In this document: positions 27,901-37,193 of the stretch, one piece after another
How the letters are laid out: every line of letters begins with the position of its first letter
How positions within the stretch are numbered: the stretch's first letter is position 1
Source: Ancylostoma caninum
Lineage: Eukaryota > Nematoda > Chromadorea > Rhabditida > Ancylostomatidae
NCBI GenBank assembly: GCA_037903475.1
Contig: JBAJFG010000344.1
Location: forward strand, 1,364,001-1,428,000
Direction of reading: 5' to 3'
DNA: 64,000 nt
The notes under the pieces: model-generated
Seen by the model: the letters and a program-made list of their open reading frames with translations, nothing else
Database searches by the model: none
Told to the model about the DNA's origin: nothing
Position numbers and translations under genes: made by a program

Positions 27901-28130
27901 TTCAAGCAATTCTAAGTCAGACGAACCTCCTGTCCATGAATTTGTCCACGATCTCGTCGCATCGCTTGCCTTGCGTCCTCGTCGGTGGCGAATCCGATGA
28001 ATGCATCGCCATCGTCTCCTCCTACTATGTGCACGGCTCCGTCAGGAATTCGCAGGCCGGAGAAAAACGCTCGTACATCGGCAGCATTCGCCGACAGCGG
28101 CAACAATTGCAAACGAATTATCACCGACAT
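6923..28130 (-). CDS. RBM12: RBM12-type RNA-binding protein (4 RRMs, RS and RGG segments), 17 exons
   Basis: Predicted 1,040-aa nuclear RNA-binding protein. Exons (minus): 28130-27927, 12444-11429, 11109-10906, 10823-10739, 10676-10519, 10454-10242, 9700-9634, 9526-9399, 9318-9178, 9035-8883, 8823-8736, 8337-8259, 7981-7913, 7804-7715, 7643-7504, 7409-7203, 7003-6923. Every junction is GT-AG and phase-consistent; the stop is TGA at 6925-6923. RRM1 spans about residues 3-75 (FFSGLRIPDGAVHIVGG, very close to vertebrate RBM12), split by intron 1. RRM2 is about 559-650 (LPTEMLRPAVLEQFLRP), an Arg/Ser stretch about 665-710, RRM3 about 720-792, an RGG/Gly-rich segment about 819-945, and RRM4 about 960-1038 (GFPSDVTLEDVLGFFQGY). 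Exons 2-5 encode a Pro/Gln-rich disordered linker. Human RBM12 has the same first RRM and a Pro-rich middle but is somewhat shorter (about 932 aa). Start chosen at the first ATG after a TTTTCAG site (28191). Exon 1 donor is GTTCGT, weaker than the rest. Confidence 0.9.
10000..10123. repeat. Fold-back element in an RBM12-type intron
   Basis: Imperfect palindrome of about 124 bp. The left arm begins ACATCGCCGTCG and the right arm ends CGACGGCGATGCT; both continue through CACTTTTGATA / TATCAAAAATG. It lies in the intron between exons 6 and 7 and would form a hairpin in the pre-mRNA. Confidence 0.7.
14478..14650. repeat. Imperfect fold-back repeat
   Basis: The left arm (GTGAAAAAAGGCA, then AAAGGTGGAAGTTTTCCGCG) is complementary to the right arm (CGCGGAAATTTGCACCTTT, then TGCCTTTTTGAC). 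About 170 bp in all, inside intron 1 of the RBM12-type gene. Confidence 0.6.
15358..15499. repeat. GC-rich fold-back element (142 bp)
   Basis: Arms start CTCCAAACG and end CGTTTGGAG. They pair through CGCGGCGCGGCTCT / AGAGCCGCGCCGCG and GGGCAGAG / CTCTGCCC. Two long open frames here are by-products of the palindrome. Confidence 0.8.
16743..16915. repeat. Inverted repeat
   Basis: ACAGTGTCTTCGATC and CCGCCTTAAATCACATGTGG on the left recur inverted as CCACATGTGATCTCAGGCGG and GATCGAAGACACTGT on the right. Open frames on both strands across it reflect the palindrome. Confidence 0.75.
17131..17284. repeat. Perfect 77-bp tandem duplication
   Basis: The 77-bp unit at 17131-17207 is repeated without a mismatch at 17208-17284, which suggests a recent event or an assembly artefact. 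The unit starts AATACATAGCACTTCTG and ends CTCATGCTTCATC. Confidence 0.95.
17615..17965 (-). CDS. Unidentified protein-like ORF, possible terminal exon
   Basis: I do not recognise this frame. The part from about 17900 down (following TTTCTCAG acceptors) runs about 95 codons to a TGA, ending FEAFVTRY. Its codon use is more GC-rich and gene-like than the flanks, and the translation is balanced (for example LPAAVQAGMICYAIRVGDY, DDEPETQSFTPFEAF) with no low complexity. It could be the last exon of a gene nested in the RBM12-type intron, or a retroelement fragment. I found no matching upstream exon. Confidence 0.3.
   Translation of the reverse strand: MFHSASLRLSQLFHSMRGFSVHFIAMNPAHRTCLLPAAVQAGMICYAIRVGDYAHATSAMTARFRGEIITLPQASPLCLKTIAVGYDATFVMLGDLPDDEPETQSFTPFEAFVTRY
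19320..19377. repeat. 29-bp tandem repeat, two copies
   Basis: GTGTTTCCTAAATGG... is repeated once with a single substitution, ending TTTTTGAGTGTATT each time. Confidence 0.85.
20575..21365 (+). pseudogene. Decayed CR1-like LINE reverse transcriptase fragment
   Basis: Plus-strand pieces in shifting frames match non-LTR reverse transcriptase blocks: QHGFHNGKSTVTAILQSLDD at about 20936-20996, then SVDNVYIDFSKAFDR at about 21020-21068, then SLFNIYTQST at about 21242-21270. Several frameshifts and stops separate them, so the copy is dead. The family (CR1/Jockey-like, internal part of RT) is my inference from these blocks. Confidence 0.65.
21511..22130 (-). pseudogene. Decayed LINE RT 3' fragment, opposite orientation
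   Basis: The minus-strand frame carries blocks typical of the region after the RT catalytic core in CR1-like LINEs: NDWSKKWQSPLSPGKF, then SITTVTDLGLLYGKKLDFTP, then LQAYKRYIRSLVDCGST. Homology continues upstream to about 22130 in broken frames. It is convergent with the plus-strand fragment at 20575-21365, as if one element had been inverted internally. Confidence 0.65.
24456..24927. repeat. 470-bp near-perfect palindrome (fold-back element)
   Basis: Arms of about 190 bp. The left arm runs from TTAAAGGCAGCAGGAGCTG through CCTCGACTCCGAGCTGAGCT to CGAACACGCCTGGCCGTG; the right arm is its complement, ending CAGCTCCTGCTGCCTTTAA. A spacer of about 100 bp is itself partly self-complementary (GCGCGTGGTTTTGGC / GCGCCAAACCACG). 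It lies in intron 1 of the RBM12-type gene, so a long double-stranded RNA hairpin is expected in the pre-mRNA. Confidence 0.9.
25077..25346. mobile_element. hAT-type MITE with perfect 8-bp target duplication
   Basis: Terminal inverted repeats CAGTGGCGGACGCAG / CTGCGTCCGCCACTG, the usual hAT end sequence, are flanked by identical 8-bp CTTGGTTG at 25069-25076 and 25347-25354. The interior is AT-rich and non-coding, 270 bp in total. The perfect duplication suggests a relatively recent insertion, in the RBM12-type intron. Confidence 0.93.
26315..27369 (-). CDS. Candidate nested gene: hydrophobic, membrane-type exons
   Basis: Two open blocks on the minus strand look coding. Block 1 (about 27324-27045) follows a good acceptor (TTTTCTTCCCAG) and encodes WNFHTVTPQSIRYLPNRSL, a hydrophobic span (IISYMMFGLSSLLWFIM) and a soluble part. 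Block 2 (26563-26315) encodes FNGLLFFFCAALTSPLF, then LIYTLIAATAGLFTFLSNLA, then a short tail and stop. The TPQS motif before a membrane span recalls nematode chemoreceptors, but that is weak. Exon joins are not resolved and decay into a pseudogene is possible. Confidence 0.25.
27927..28130 (-). CDS. RBM12: RBM12-type gene, isolated first coding exon (RRM1)
   Basis: This entry flags exon 1 of the gene at 6923-28130 because gene finders may miss it across a 15.5-kb intron. It encodes 68 residues starting MSVIIRLQLLPLSANAADV, with FFSGLRIPDGAVHIVGG and AFIGFATDEDARQAM, nearly superimposable on vertebrate RBM12 RRM1. The frame passes in phase 0 into VRLYLSSRAEMNEV at 12444. Confidence 0.88.
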
Positions 28131-28190
28131 CGCAAATATGGCCTTACTTTACTTCTTTCTTCACAACTTCTCGTATTCAACGGTCCCTTT

Positions 28191-28197
28191 CTGAAAA
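28191..28197 (-). promoter_or_regulatory. Probable spliced-leader trans-splice acceptor of the RBM12-type gene
   Basis: On the minus strand the sequence reads CGTTTTCAG, then about 60 nt to the ATG at 28130, with no upstream exon visible. Such U-rich-CAG sites just before the initiator are typical of nematode spliced-leader addition. Confidence 0.5.
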
Positions 28198-29760
28198 CGA
28201 GTTCTCCCTAGTCATTAGGCACAAAAAAGGTTCACTGATGTTGAAATTTAAGTGCATTTGATGTGGAAGACTATTCACGAGGATATATTGATAGGATCCA
28301 GAAGAAATGTCCACATATCAGGTCATTTTCGTTTCATATGCGCTCCGAAGAGAGATATTCTTCCCGAAGTGAAGAAGAGCAGCGTCACAAACACAAGATT
28401 CGCCACAACACCAGTACGTCACAACATAACCCAATTTGTGAAGAGAAAAGCTGTCAACCAACCGCGTAGACTACCTAATGATAGTTCTGCCCTATACAAC
28501 TATTAGTGAGAATAGTATTAAAAGATGAACTAAACCAAAACCAAAAGGCGAAACCAACAGCGAGAACAGCCAGCGGAGAAGTGGTGTGGCGTCCACGGCG
28601 AATCGATGACAAAATCACTGCGGGCGTGCGGTCGCGTCGCGGTCACACTATCGATCACTTCTGGAACTGGCCTGGAATGCGGGTTTCACGAGGGAAACAA
28701 CGGCAACAATTCAAAATCTGACGTTTCAATGGGTAACAGGTGGAATATTTGGCACAGTAGTTGCACTGAAGCACTATACAGACGGATTTCTGGACAAAAT
28801 TAAGGAAAATCTTTGATTTCTTTATTTCAAACGATGAAATACCCGTAAAGTATGAGCCATTGCAAAGAAAAAAGAACGACGAGAACAATTATCACAATCA
28901 TTGCATAGTCTAGTCCTTTAATAAACAATTCCTAGTCCTAATTTTTAACAGAACTATTGATATCCCCGGTAGCTTGACAGTCCACTGTAGAAGGATTCCT
29001 TGGTGGGCTCGTGGACAACGCTTCTACTTCTGAAAACATGAGTTTCACACACGTGTAGACGTGTTCAACCTGTTTACCGCCAAATAAACAACGTTCGACG
29101 AGACTAACATGTTCATCTCCTGAGCATACACTGTTTAACCCGTTGATCAGCACACTCTAACATGTTCAAACAAGTTTAGTGTACAAAACAGCCGGGATGG
29201 GGTAAATATATACGCAAACATTCACGGATTACTATTGAATTTCGAAAATCGTGCTGACCACTTTTGACTGAGCCACGCCTACTATCTACTGCTCCGAATT
29301 TTACACAATTTTTACACAAATTTCTAAGTACACAAATATACCAGAATTTCGGTCTTGCACTGCGCAAAACATGGGAAACGATGAAGCAATTATGCTGCCA
29401 ACACCCGAAAATCCTGCTTACTCAGTGCGAGCTTAGTTTAAACATATCATTCGCTTGGATCAATGCGTTACTAGTAGATTGGGTCACGACTGAAAAGACA
29501 AAAAGCTCAAATATTAATATTCATAGAAGGGTACAGCAGTGATTCTGCACTTGCAATCCATACGTCAAATAACCCAACTCCCTAAGTCCTCTTTTACCCT
29601 TGCCTTATTGAAAGCTGGTAACACTAAGAAACGAAAGGACCACAAAAACGTGCTTTCCATCGTGAGAGCTGTTTAACCCGTTGATCAGCACACATTGGCG
29701 GGTGGTGGCGCCCTAGATTCTTGTACAAATGGTGTCCCAATACGCAGTAAATGCGTTGGT
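28198..29760. other. Intergenic region between the helicase and RBM12-type genes
   Basis: This is the presumed upstream region of the RBM12-type gene. A 25-bp word (CTGTTTAACCCGTTGATCAG plus CACAC) occurs identically at 29131-29155 and 29669-29693. A GC-rich patch at about 28575-28645 resembles the fold-back arms elsewhere. No coding exons seen. Confidence 0.5.
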
Positions 29761-32700
29761 TCAGTGGATAATATATTTACTAGTGAGTGTACAGGAAGAG
29801 AGAGAGAAGAGAGAGAGAGAGAGAAAGAAAGAAAGAGAGAGGGGGTAGTGAGTGAGTAAAGTGAGTAATGAGCGCCTCGTACGGCTTACAGCATCATTCT
29901 GACTAGGAAGTAGTATCTCTAGCATGAGATGGGTCAGCCCCGCCCCCTCCATAGGAGGTATAATATCAACGGTGAACATGAATACTACAAGGATAATCGA
30001 TTTGTCGATGATATGTTACTCTACGAAACTCACCTTTCTCGAAGCTCTCTACCACAGTGGGCCCATATACCTTGCCAAGCTTTTGAATTGTCCTGGAATT
30101 TAGCACTTATAGATCAATTGACATGATTAGCACATATAGAAGAGATTAAACAACGTTAGTGAACCATCGCCAGGTTTCACAGCGAACAGCTTAAAAGCAA
30201 AAGGCATAAATATCAAACCTTAAGAGTGTACGCAAATTTCGATCTCTACCCATCATGCGTGCACTTCCAATCAGTACAAACTGGCGTTTTGCTCGAGTGA
30301 TGGCGACATTCAAACGCTTTTCATTCTGTAGGAAGCCAATAGATCCTGCAAAAAAATACCGTTGTTCAACATGTGCTGGAACTCAAACGCCAATGATGAA
30401 CGAACGACTAACTTTCTTCATTATGTCGAACCATGCTGAAAACGACTACTTCCCTTTCCTGGCCTTGAAAAGAGTCCACTGTATTTGCAGTCACATCGGT
30501 GCCAGCCAACATTTCACGTATTGTGGCCACCTGACAAAGACGAAAATGACTCAAACAAACATTAGATGTAAAATAAAAAGCTATGATGCATGAGGACTAC
30601 AAGAAACAAGAAAGTTGATGGAACCTGTGCGTAATATGGCGAAATAACGGCAATTTCTCTTCCTGGCACTCCTATAGACTTCAAGATGTGTAGGTAACGA
30701 ATCACAAGTTCGGCTTCCCCTGAGAGACGAAATAAAGTTGGAGAAAATGTTAAAAAACGAGAAAAAGGGTTAGAATAAGGAATGAGCAAAGACCCAGCTA
30801 ATAAAATTTGCCTTGTTCTCTTAAAAAATCTAGTTCTATCACGCCAAATGATCTCTACCACTGATAATTTTCTTAGAGATATCATATATCTTACAAGACG
30901 TCAAATCTACAAAAATCACTTTTCATTTCTCTTCAAATGGATGTAGTGTACTTTCACCTTTACTATCGGCTACTACTCACTGAGAAACGCGCTGACCACC
31001 GAAATCAACGCGGACTGGGGTTTCTCCCTATTCTCAAAGTGTTGAGTACTCTGTTCTACTAATTTTGCTGAGCTTTGTAGAACTTCTCCACAAAATACCA
31101 GCAAGGACCAATCATCACTAGGCGTAAAAACAATTATTGAGCTTAGCTTAAATGATGTATTCACCTGGATTCTTGTACGACATCTGTGACTGCACTTCTT
31201 TGTATGGGTTGCTGAGATGCTTTGAAATCAGATCCGTGTTTATCATAATTAGCGGATTATTTATAGCAGAATTGCTCTCTACCATCGATATATCGCTGAA
31301 AATTATGAACCATGTACGCATCTCACACAGCATAGGAAACCCTAAAAAGGAACCCACCTCAAAGTAATGTTTGAAACCTCCTCGCTAGCCACCAGTCTTG
31401 AATCATAGAATTGTTGAGAGGACCACTGCATTATCTTCTCATTCATCCTATACTGCACTGTAAGGAGCTGATTGATATTCGCTTTCGAGAATTCGTTGAC
31501 TAGCCTCTCCATGAGCGACACGTGAAGGTTACCCTTCAATGCTCTAAACTAAAGCTTTGCATGATGGAGGTTTTGATTGAGGAGTAAGGCAGAATACCAC
31601 AGTAGTCAATAATGGCAATACATAAACACACTCTTGCGATAAAATTGTCGATGGAAGCTGAGCATGATCCCCTGCCAAAATGCAGCGCTTGGCCTGCACT
31701 ACCGCCGCCCACGTTACAGGCTCTGTTGCTTGAGCGGCTTCATCTACAACACCATGGGTAGTCAGTTAACTAATGGAAAACCACCAACAAAAAGTAGAAA
31801 CAAGACATAAGGGATGCTCACCTATTATGATGACATCAGGGTGCCAGTTAACTTGTGCTAGTCGCTGTACTGCAGAAGAAGTTAACGTACAAAAGATGAC
31901 AAGCCGCTTTTTGTAGGCATCCTTGAGAAATAAAAATTTGGTATGTGAACATTTATGTGTGTTGTTTTAAGTGTGTTACACCAGTCATGGTTATCACCTT
32001 CAGGATCTTCCATTTCAGCTTGTTAGCATCTTTGCTCAACCTTGCTCGATCCTCAGTGCCCGTCAGTCCATTCTTAAAGATAAAAAAAAAATGAGAAGAG
32101 CGTTTTTTTTAGCTCGCCTATGCTTGGCCAAATTTTTAATGTATTGGATGTCTACACGAAGATATTACGTGCGCTATTCAATACTTGGCATCTCAAAAAG
32201 ATCGGAACAGAAACATCTTGTCAGACTTCTCAAAGTATAATATAAAAATGAAGTAGCACTCCGTGTTTACGAGAAAATAAGCACCCTATAAATATGCTTT
32301 TCAGTACGCCCTAAGAAACTGATAGATAACCTGAATCGGACTTCTCCAAAAGGTTCTTGGACACGAGTAGAACACGAAAACCAATCATGGAGCTGCGGAC
32401 GGAATACGAACAGTGTTTGTTAGAAAAATGATCAATACGAATTAAGAAAACAGTTTTGAAAGCGAAGGAAAACATGACAGAGGTAACATTGGATGAATAG
32501 ATGAATCGAAACACCAGAAGAAAGCTGCACAGTAGCCTCAGCAAAGCTAATCTCATAGCATTGCGCCTATCTGAAGCAGAGGAGCAATGCCAGGTTGATC
32601 CTCGATTTATTTGTTCCAGCTGATTTGTTTGTTCCAGCTGATTTGTTTGTTCCAGCGTTTAGAACTGACCTACCGCATAATAAAAGCTGATGGATGAGAA

Positions 32701-34677
32701 AGATCGACTAAGAAAAGAACTGGAAACAGAAACTGGTCACATGCATGTTGATTTCAAAACTCTTCGAAATTCAAAGCTGGAGGAATGAAAAATGTATGAA
32801 AACATATCGGTGAAAGAAAAACAAAAGAAGGAATATGTAAATGGACATTGAGGAGAAGATGGTTGGGAATGAACAACCAGAACAATGAAGAACTATCCAA
32901 AAATAACTTGTCGCTCACCATCTTATCAAACAAATCGCAGAGATCTGAGTACTTCTCGTGTGATGAAATTGCATCTTCGATGGTTTCGGCATCAGCGATA
33001 ACCTCTCAAACAACGAAGTTGGTAACTTCAAAACACCTAAAATCCAGAAAAGCTTGCAATCTTACCACTCCCTTCAGTCGAGATTGAAAGATCGCCTTCA
33101 CTGCTAGCACTGTCAATCAATTTTACCAACTCTGACATGACTTTGTCGACGGCAACATGTGACGGTGCGCAGACCAGAGTCTAAGCAGTTACTTCATGAT
33201 GAAACAAGGTATGTGAAGAATGAAAATATGAAACCCAACACTACCTTGAGTTTTTTCTTATACAGCTGCCGTACAATTTCTGCCACAACTCTGGTCTTCC
33301 CTGTTCCCGGGGGGCCTTGAATGGTTACGAATGGACGCCTCTTGTTAAGAGCAGCACTGATGGCTCGACGCTGGCTCTCATTTAGTTCACCAGGGAGGTC
33401 GGTAATCATGCGATCTACAAAGTAATCAGAAGTAACGATGACTTAACCCAACAAGTCAGGGGCGAACAAATATTACCATTATGTATAGACGGCATGTTCT
33501 TAGCGCGGAAAGCGTAGCCTAATAAATCCACACCAGGCGTGTCGACTACTTTGTTTTGTCTGAAAGGCAAAAGTTTTCTTTCTATTTAATTCATATGAAA
33601 ACATCAGGTAGCAGGTCAGTTATTCAATTTTATAGGGCCTATGATATAAGAAGATTCCTCCAAGAGTTGGTGAATAAGAAAAACTTACAAGAAGAAGTCC
33701 TGCACGGAATGCAATGCACCACTGGATTGTGACAATGTGAGGATGTACTCCGTATCACCATTAAGAGATCTTGAAGCGCTTGAAGGTCGAACTTTAATCT
33801 GAAGACTTGTGATCATCTGAATCATATGAATGTTTGTTAAGCTGTATGACTACCGTGATTTCCTTTCTATTCGAGGCCAACATTACACATTCAGCTATTT
33901 CTTTCAATGATTTTGCTTCTCGTATAGCCACTGGGGCACCTGGAAAGGTGAAAAGAAAATCCAAGAATTGCAAAATTTATGAGCAATAAGGCCATATTCT
34001 CCACTCCAGCAGGAATAACTAAAAGAATAGTCATACTATAAAAAAAACATATTTCTGACTGCATCGCGAATCACATGCGAGGAAGTGAATGGGAAAATGA
34101 AGGGATTATCTACCGAAGATGATAACATGATCAATCAAAAAAATTTTTTGGAACTACCTTACCTGGACGAAACAACTTCGATCGATCAGAACCATTCGCA
34201 GAGGACATCCTTTTAAGAACAACTGTACGCCCAGTAATTGGATGGAGATCATCAGATAGCAATCGAAGATTTGCAATCAACAGACCCCTCTCCTCCAGCT
34301 CCCGAAGGTCAGTAAGGGCACGCAGCTCTTTCAGCTAAAATCAGTGGGTAAATTGGATGTCATAGGCCTAAGAGGATGCCTGAGAGGTCATACTGACATG
34401 ATTTACGCTTTCATCAATCTCAGCTTGCAACAACCTTGGCCAATCACGGAGTTTTGCTCTAAACTCGGGAGGGTACGCTGCCAACGGGTCCTTCCTCTTT
34501 TGCAGCTTAGCATAGCGTCCGATTGAGTTTAACTAAAAATGAAGTATTCTATTCAAGCTGTGAAGTAGCAGCAGAGTACATGGCTAGGCTTACAAGCACT
34601 GATGAGTGCAGACGAGCTTTGCAGGTACGAGTAGCAGAGTATATCCTGCCGATCCGTATAATTCGACCACATAACAT
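29761..34677 (-). CDS. SF1 RNA/DNA helicase, SMUBP2/IGHMBP2-type, with mitochondrial-like N-terminus
   Basis: ATP-dependent superfamily 1B helicase of about 756 aa. Exons (minus): 34677-34594, 34532-34398, 34334-34163, 33942-33854, 33798-33689, 33559-33477, 33414-33245, 33180-33066, 33004-32919, 32072-31998, 31921-31822, 31743-31632, 31543-31358, 31295-31165, 30719-30625, 30530-30413, 30345-30219, 30092-30034, and probably 29984-29761. All joins are phase-consistent. Motifs: GPPGTGKT (about 258-265), [10 protein letters not shown] (Ia), IIIDEAAQA (II, about 404-412), AGDHAQLP (III), QYRM (about 475-478), TVDSFQGQE (V, about 598-606), [11 protein letters not shown] (VI, about 631-641). No R3H or AN1 finger is seen, unlike vertebrate IGHMBP2 (993 aa). 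Residues 1-28 ([20 protein letters not shown]...) are Arg-rich with no acidic residue. The last exon runs through a GA repeat and is the least certain part. Confidence 0.87.
29796..29841. repeat. (GA)n microsatellite
   Basis: Purine-rich run of GA/GAAA. If the last helicase exon is right, it encodes an [12 protein letters not shown] tail on the minus strand. Confidence 0.85.
32320..32870 (+). pseudogene. Decayed coiled-coil coding remnant in a helicase intron, antisense
   Basis: In the 846-bp helicase intron 32918-32073 the plus strand reads as heptad-like protein interrupted by stops: [13 protein letters not shown] at about 32395, [37 protein letters not shown] at about 32520-32580, and [17 protein letters not shown] at about 32690-32740. 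Family unknown; chance Lys/Glu-rich sequence is an alternative. Confidence 0.25.
32603..32656. repeat. 18-bp tandem repeat (about 3 copies)
   Basis: GATTTGTTTGTTCCAGCT is repeated, with an incomplete first and last unit. Confidence 0.85.
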
Positions 34678-34735
34678 GCTGGTCGTCTTTTAATCTCAAG
34701 AAATCTCATTGGCCGCGAAGAAGAGGACCTATCAT

Positions 34736-34743
34736 GATGTGCT
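34736..34743 (-). promoter_or_regulatory. Probable trans-splice acceptor of the helicase gene
   Basis: The minus strand reads GATTTTCAG about 64 nt upstream of the helicase ATG. A short upstream frame (MIGPLLRGQ then stop) lies between them, and an in-frame TAA precedes the chosen ATG. Confidence 0.45.
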
Positions 34744-35033
34744 GAAAATCAGTTTTGTGAACCAAAGATAGAACTAAAAATGTTAATAGGATGCCGCCGA
34801 TGCAGTGAAGAAAGAAACGGGCAGTGATACATTGAATTATCTATAACAGAAATCTACGATATTCCAAATCACGACACTACTAGAGTAAGAGCAAAAAAAG
34901 CGAGGACGTCAAAGGTTCCAAAAGAATCTGGTATGTTCCAACGCCATACCACAGTGCTTAACTTACAGAATTATAAGAGGTGACTCGGGATCGGACTCGC
35001 ATTCTTTGGGAATTCTAGACTGGACCTCTCTTA

Positions 35034-35457
35034 AGGGGGTTATTCGATACCCTGATCACGAAAGTCGCACTTATTTTCTATCCTAGCGCCGTTTTCGTAA
35101 ATTAACGGTGAGGATGAAGGAGAGTGAGTTAAAATGCAATCTTCGACAAGGAAATCGAAGTATTGGCGATGCCAGATGCTGTACCCTGGCTAACGTAAGC
35201 GGTGTTACAGTACAAAGTGGCTACGATTCTCATGTTTATCACATTCATTAACCCTTTCATCAATTAGTGAGGAAATTTCCAGGATTTTCTGAGCAGAAAA
35301 AACGGGAAAATGTCTGATGCTGATCAGGCTGCCATTTCATTGCCAGAATTCATATTTTCTTTTTCTTTCTGTGCTCTCACTACATCTCTACGGAAAACGT
35401 GATTAGGACAGGAAATTAGTGCTATTTTCGTGATCAGCGCATCGAATAACCTACCTG
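35034..35457. mobile_element. Fold-back MITE, family A, copy 1
   Basis: Left end GGGGGTTATTCGATACCCTG continues ATCACGAAAGTCGCACT. The right end is the complement (AGTGCTATTTTCGTGATCAG, then CGCATCGAATAACC). About 424 bp, non-coding. The terminal module is shared with the structure at 39950-40400. Confidence 0.7.
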
Positions 35458-35629
35458 GCTTGCATGACTTTCTCTATGGTCTCTCCTACATACATACCTT
35501 CGAGCTTTCGCTATCCCGCTCCGTCTTTCTCTTTCTTGTTCTCTTTCCCCGTCGAATAATTCTGCAACTATCTTCCGTAATGAAACGGACTATATCACAG
35601 CTAATATAATTCTTAGCTTATTTATCCCA

Positions 35630-36135
35630 CAGGAAACAATTGCAGGATTACAGGAAAGCAACAGACTAGAGAAAGAAGAATTAATAATTCAACGGCAAAA
35701 GGAAGTGAAAACTTCACAGTCACGGTGAGAAACATCTGGGAAGAGGTAACTGTGAAATAAAGAAGAACATTAAGTGCAAATTGGAAAAGCACCAATAAGG
35801 GCGTATTTCCAAAAAAAAAAAAGAAAAAGAAAAAGAAAACAACTATCTAGCTCACTATGGCATAAATCGGCAACGCAAACAGCATGATTGACTGCCTAGG
35901 CGACTTTCTCTAGAAAATAACTTTTAATAACGTTTTTGTGGGATATGAAGTAGTGCAGGAAGCTCAGCTTTGAAAAACCATAAATACTCCAGGACCGAAA
36001 CCGCCACGAAGCTACCTAAATGGGTGGCACTCCAAAGATTCAAGCAGAAGATGTCTTCAGTGATTAATCTGGACATCCTCAGTTTACTTCCTATTTCCGA
36101 GACTTATAAGGAAAGTAAAGAAGGCACTGGTGTTG
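35630..36135 (+). other. Exon-like plus-strand blocks of unknown identity
   Basis: Two blocks look like exons. One, after TATCCCACAG, encodes ETIAGLQESNRLEKEELIIQ... and ends at a possible CACG|GTGAGA donor near 35726. The second, after AGCTCAG near 35972, encodes about 60 residues including TKLPKWVALQRFKQKMSS, then stops. They might connect with the coiled-coil remnant at 32320-32870. No recognised domain. Confidence 0.2.
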
Positions 36136-36892
36136 ATAAAAATATATGAAAGTAAAGAAGATACTGGTACTGACGAGGTAGAAAGAAGTTTCAGAAAGAA
36201 AAAGAAATAACAAGGTAATAAACAAAACCGCTTCTTCGACGTGGAAGATGGATATTATGGAGAAAGAATCCAAACAACGCATGAAAAGAAATTTAAAGAA
36301 GAAGCATGAGGTAATAAGCGACACCAGTTCCCGAAAGTGACAGATGGGTTAGTAAACGAGAAGAATAAACTTGGGAAATATGCGAATCATGCTTCAAACC
36401 CCATTACACAGCAAAATTAAACGGGAGAAGAAGGTAAAGAAGAAGGAGAGAAAGCCGCACCCTAGAGCCCTCGAAATGTAAAAAGTGTTTTGAACTGCGC
36501 GCACTTTTCCCTGAATATCAGGGAATACAGCTTACGGTAGTGAAATTGGCGCGCTGCAGCTGGCCTAAATTCATGAACCGTGGAGTGTTCAGTTTCGTAT
36601 TGTCGTCTTCCGATGCTGTTTCTTCTTGTGAAGCTTCTTCTTGTGGATACTTCACTGAAGTAAGTCTTCCATCGGGGGTAATTATCTTTTTCTAGGGTTA
36701 GAGGGCAGTGGGGCTGGGTTTTTTTATGGTTACACTCATTATCTGCCATTATTTAGGATGTTTGCGGTGATATCTTGTGGGAGTGCATGAAGATTTCGAT
36801 CTGAAAGTGCATCTGGAGGATAAAGTGCTTCGATCTAGCCCGAAATGAAGAAGTACAACCAAGGTGAGGGTTTAACCATTTCCAGAACTGTT

Positions 36893-37135
36893 GTGGACAT
36901 GAGGCTTGGGATGTCTTCGCCACTTGTGGTGTTGAAATCCTTCGTCGTAGCAGAACATCGGAGCCACTTGCCTAACGGCCTTCCCGTAGTGGTTGTATCT
37001 GGTCTGACGTGTCCTATATAGAGCGGCTGTGTGGCGCTCCATGCCTGTCGGAGATGCCCGGTCAGCTTCGTATATTCCTAATCTTTCCGTAGTCCCGTTG
37101 GGACCGTGACGGTTGGGAAAAACCATACGAAGAAC
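36893..37135 (-). repeat. Dispersed ~245-bp repeat, copy 1
   Basis: About 85% identical to 38129-38375 in the same orientation. Both keep an open minus-strand frame starting MVFPN.HGP.GTTERLGIY and containing RASPTGMERHTA, but the frames diverge after about 45 codons. It may derive from a retroelement coding region. Confidence 0.7.
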
Positions 37136-37193
37136 ACTTCTTAATTCTAAAGGAATATGTGTGACGCATTGGAGGGGGGGGGGGAGGCAATTG

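Larger units (their letters stand above)
12445..27926 (-). other. Giant first intron (15.5 kb) of the RBM12-type gene
   Basis: It separates exon 1 (first 68 residues) from exon 2, splitting RRM1 between GQE and VRLYLSSR. The other 15 introns are mostly 70-550 bp. Repeats and gene-like ORFs inside it are listed separately. Outside those (for example 12.5-14.4, 15.5-16.7, 18.0-19.3, 22.2-24.4 and 25.4-26.3 kb) I see nothing coding. Confidence 0.8.

Noticed and set aside
28198..29760. Helicase and RBM12-type genes as one operon
   Set aside because: Same order and strand, but about 1.6 kb separates them, far more than the roughly 100 bp usual in nematode operons; not excluded.
30973..31164. 63-codon minus-strand frame inside the helicase gene
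   Set aside because: It lies in the intron between exons 31295-31165 and 30719-30625; direct joining of those exons gives the conserved [14 protein letters not shown] sequence.
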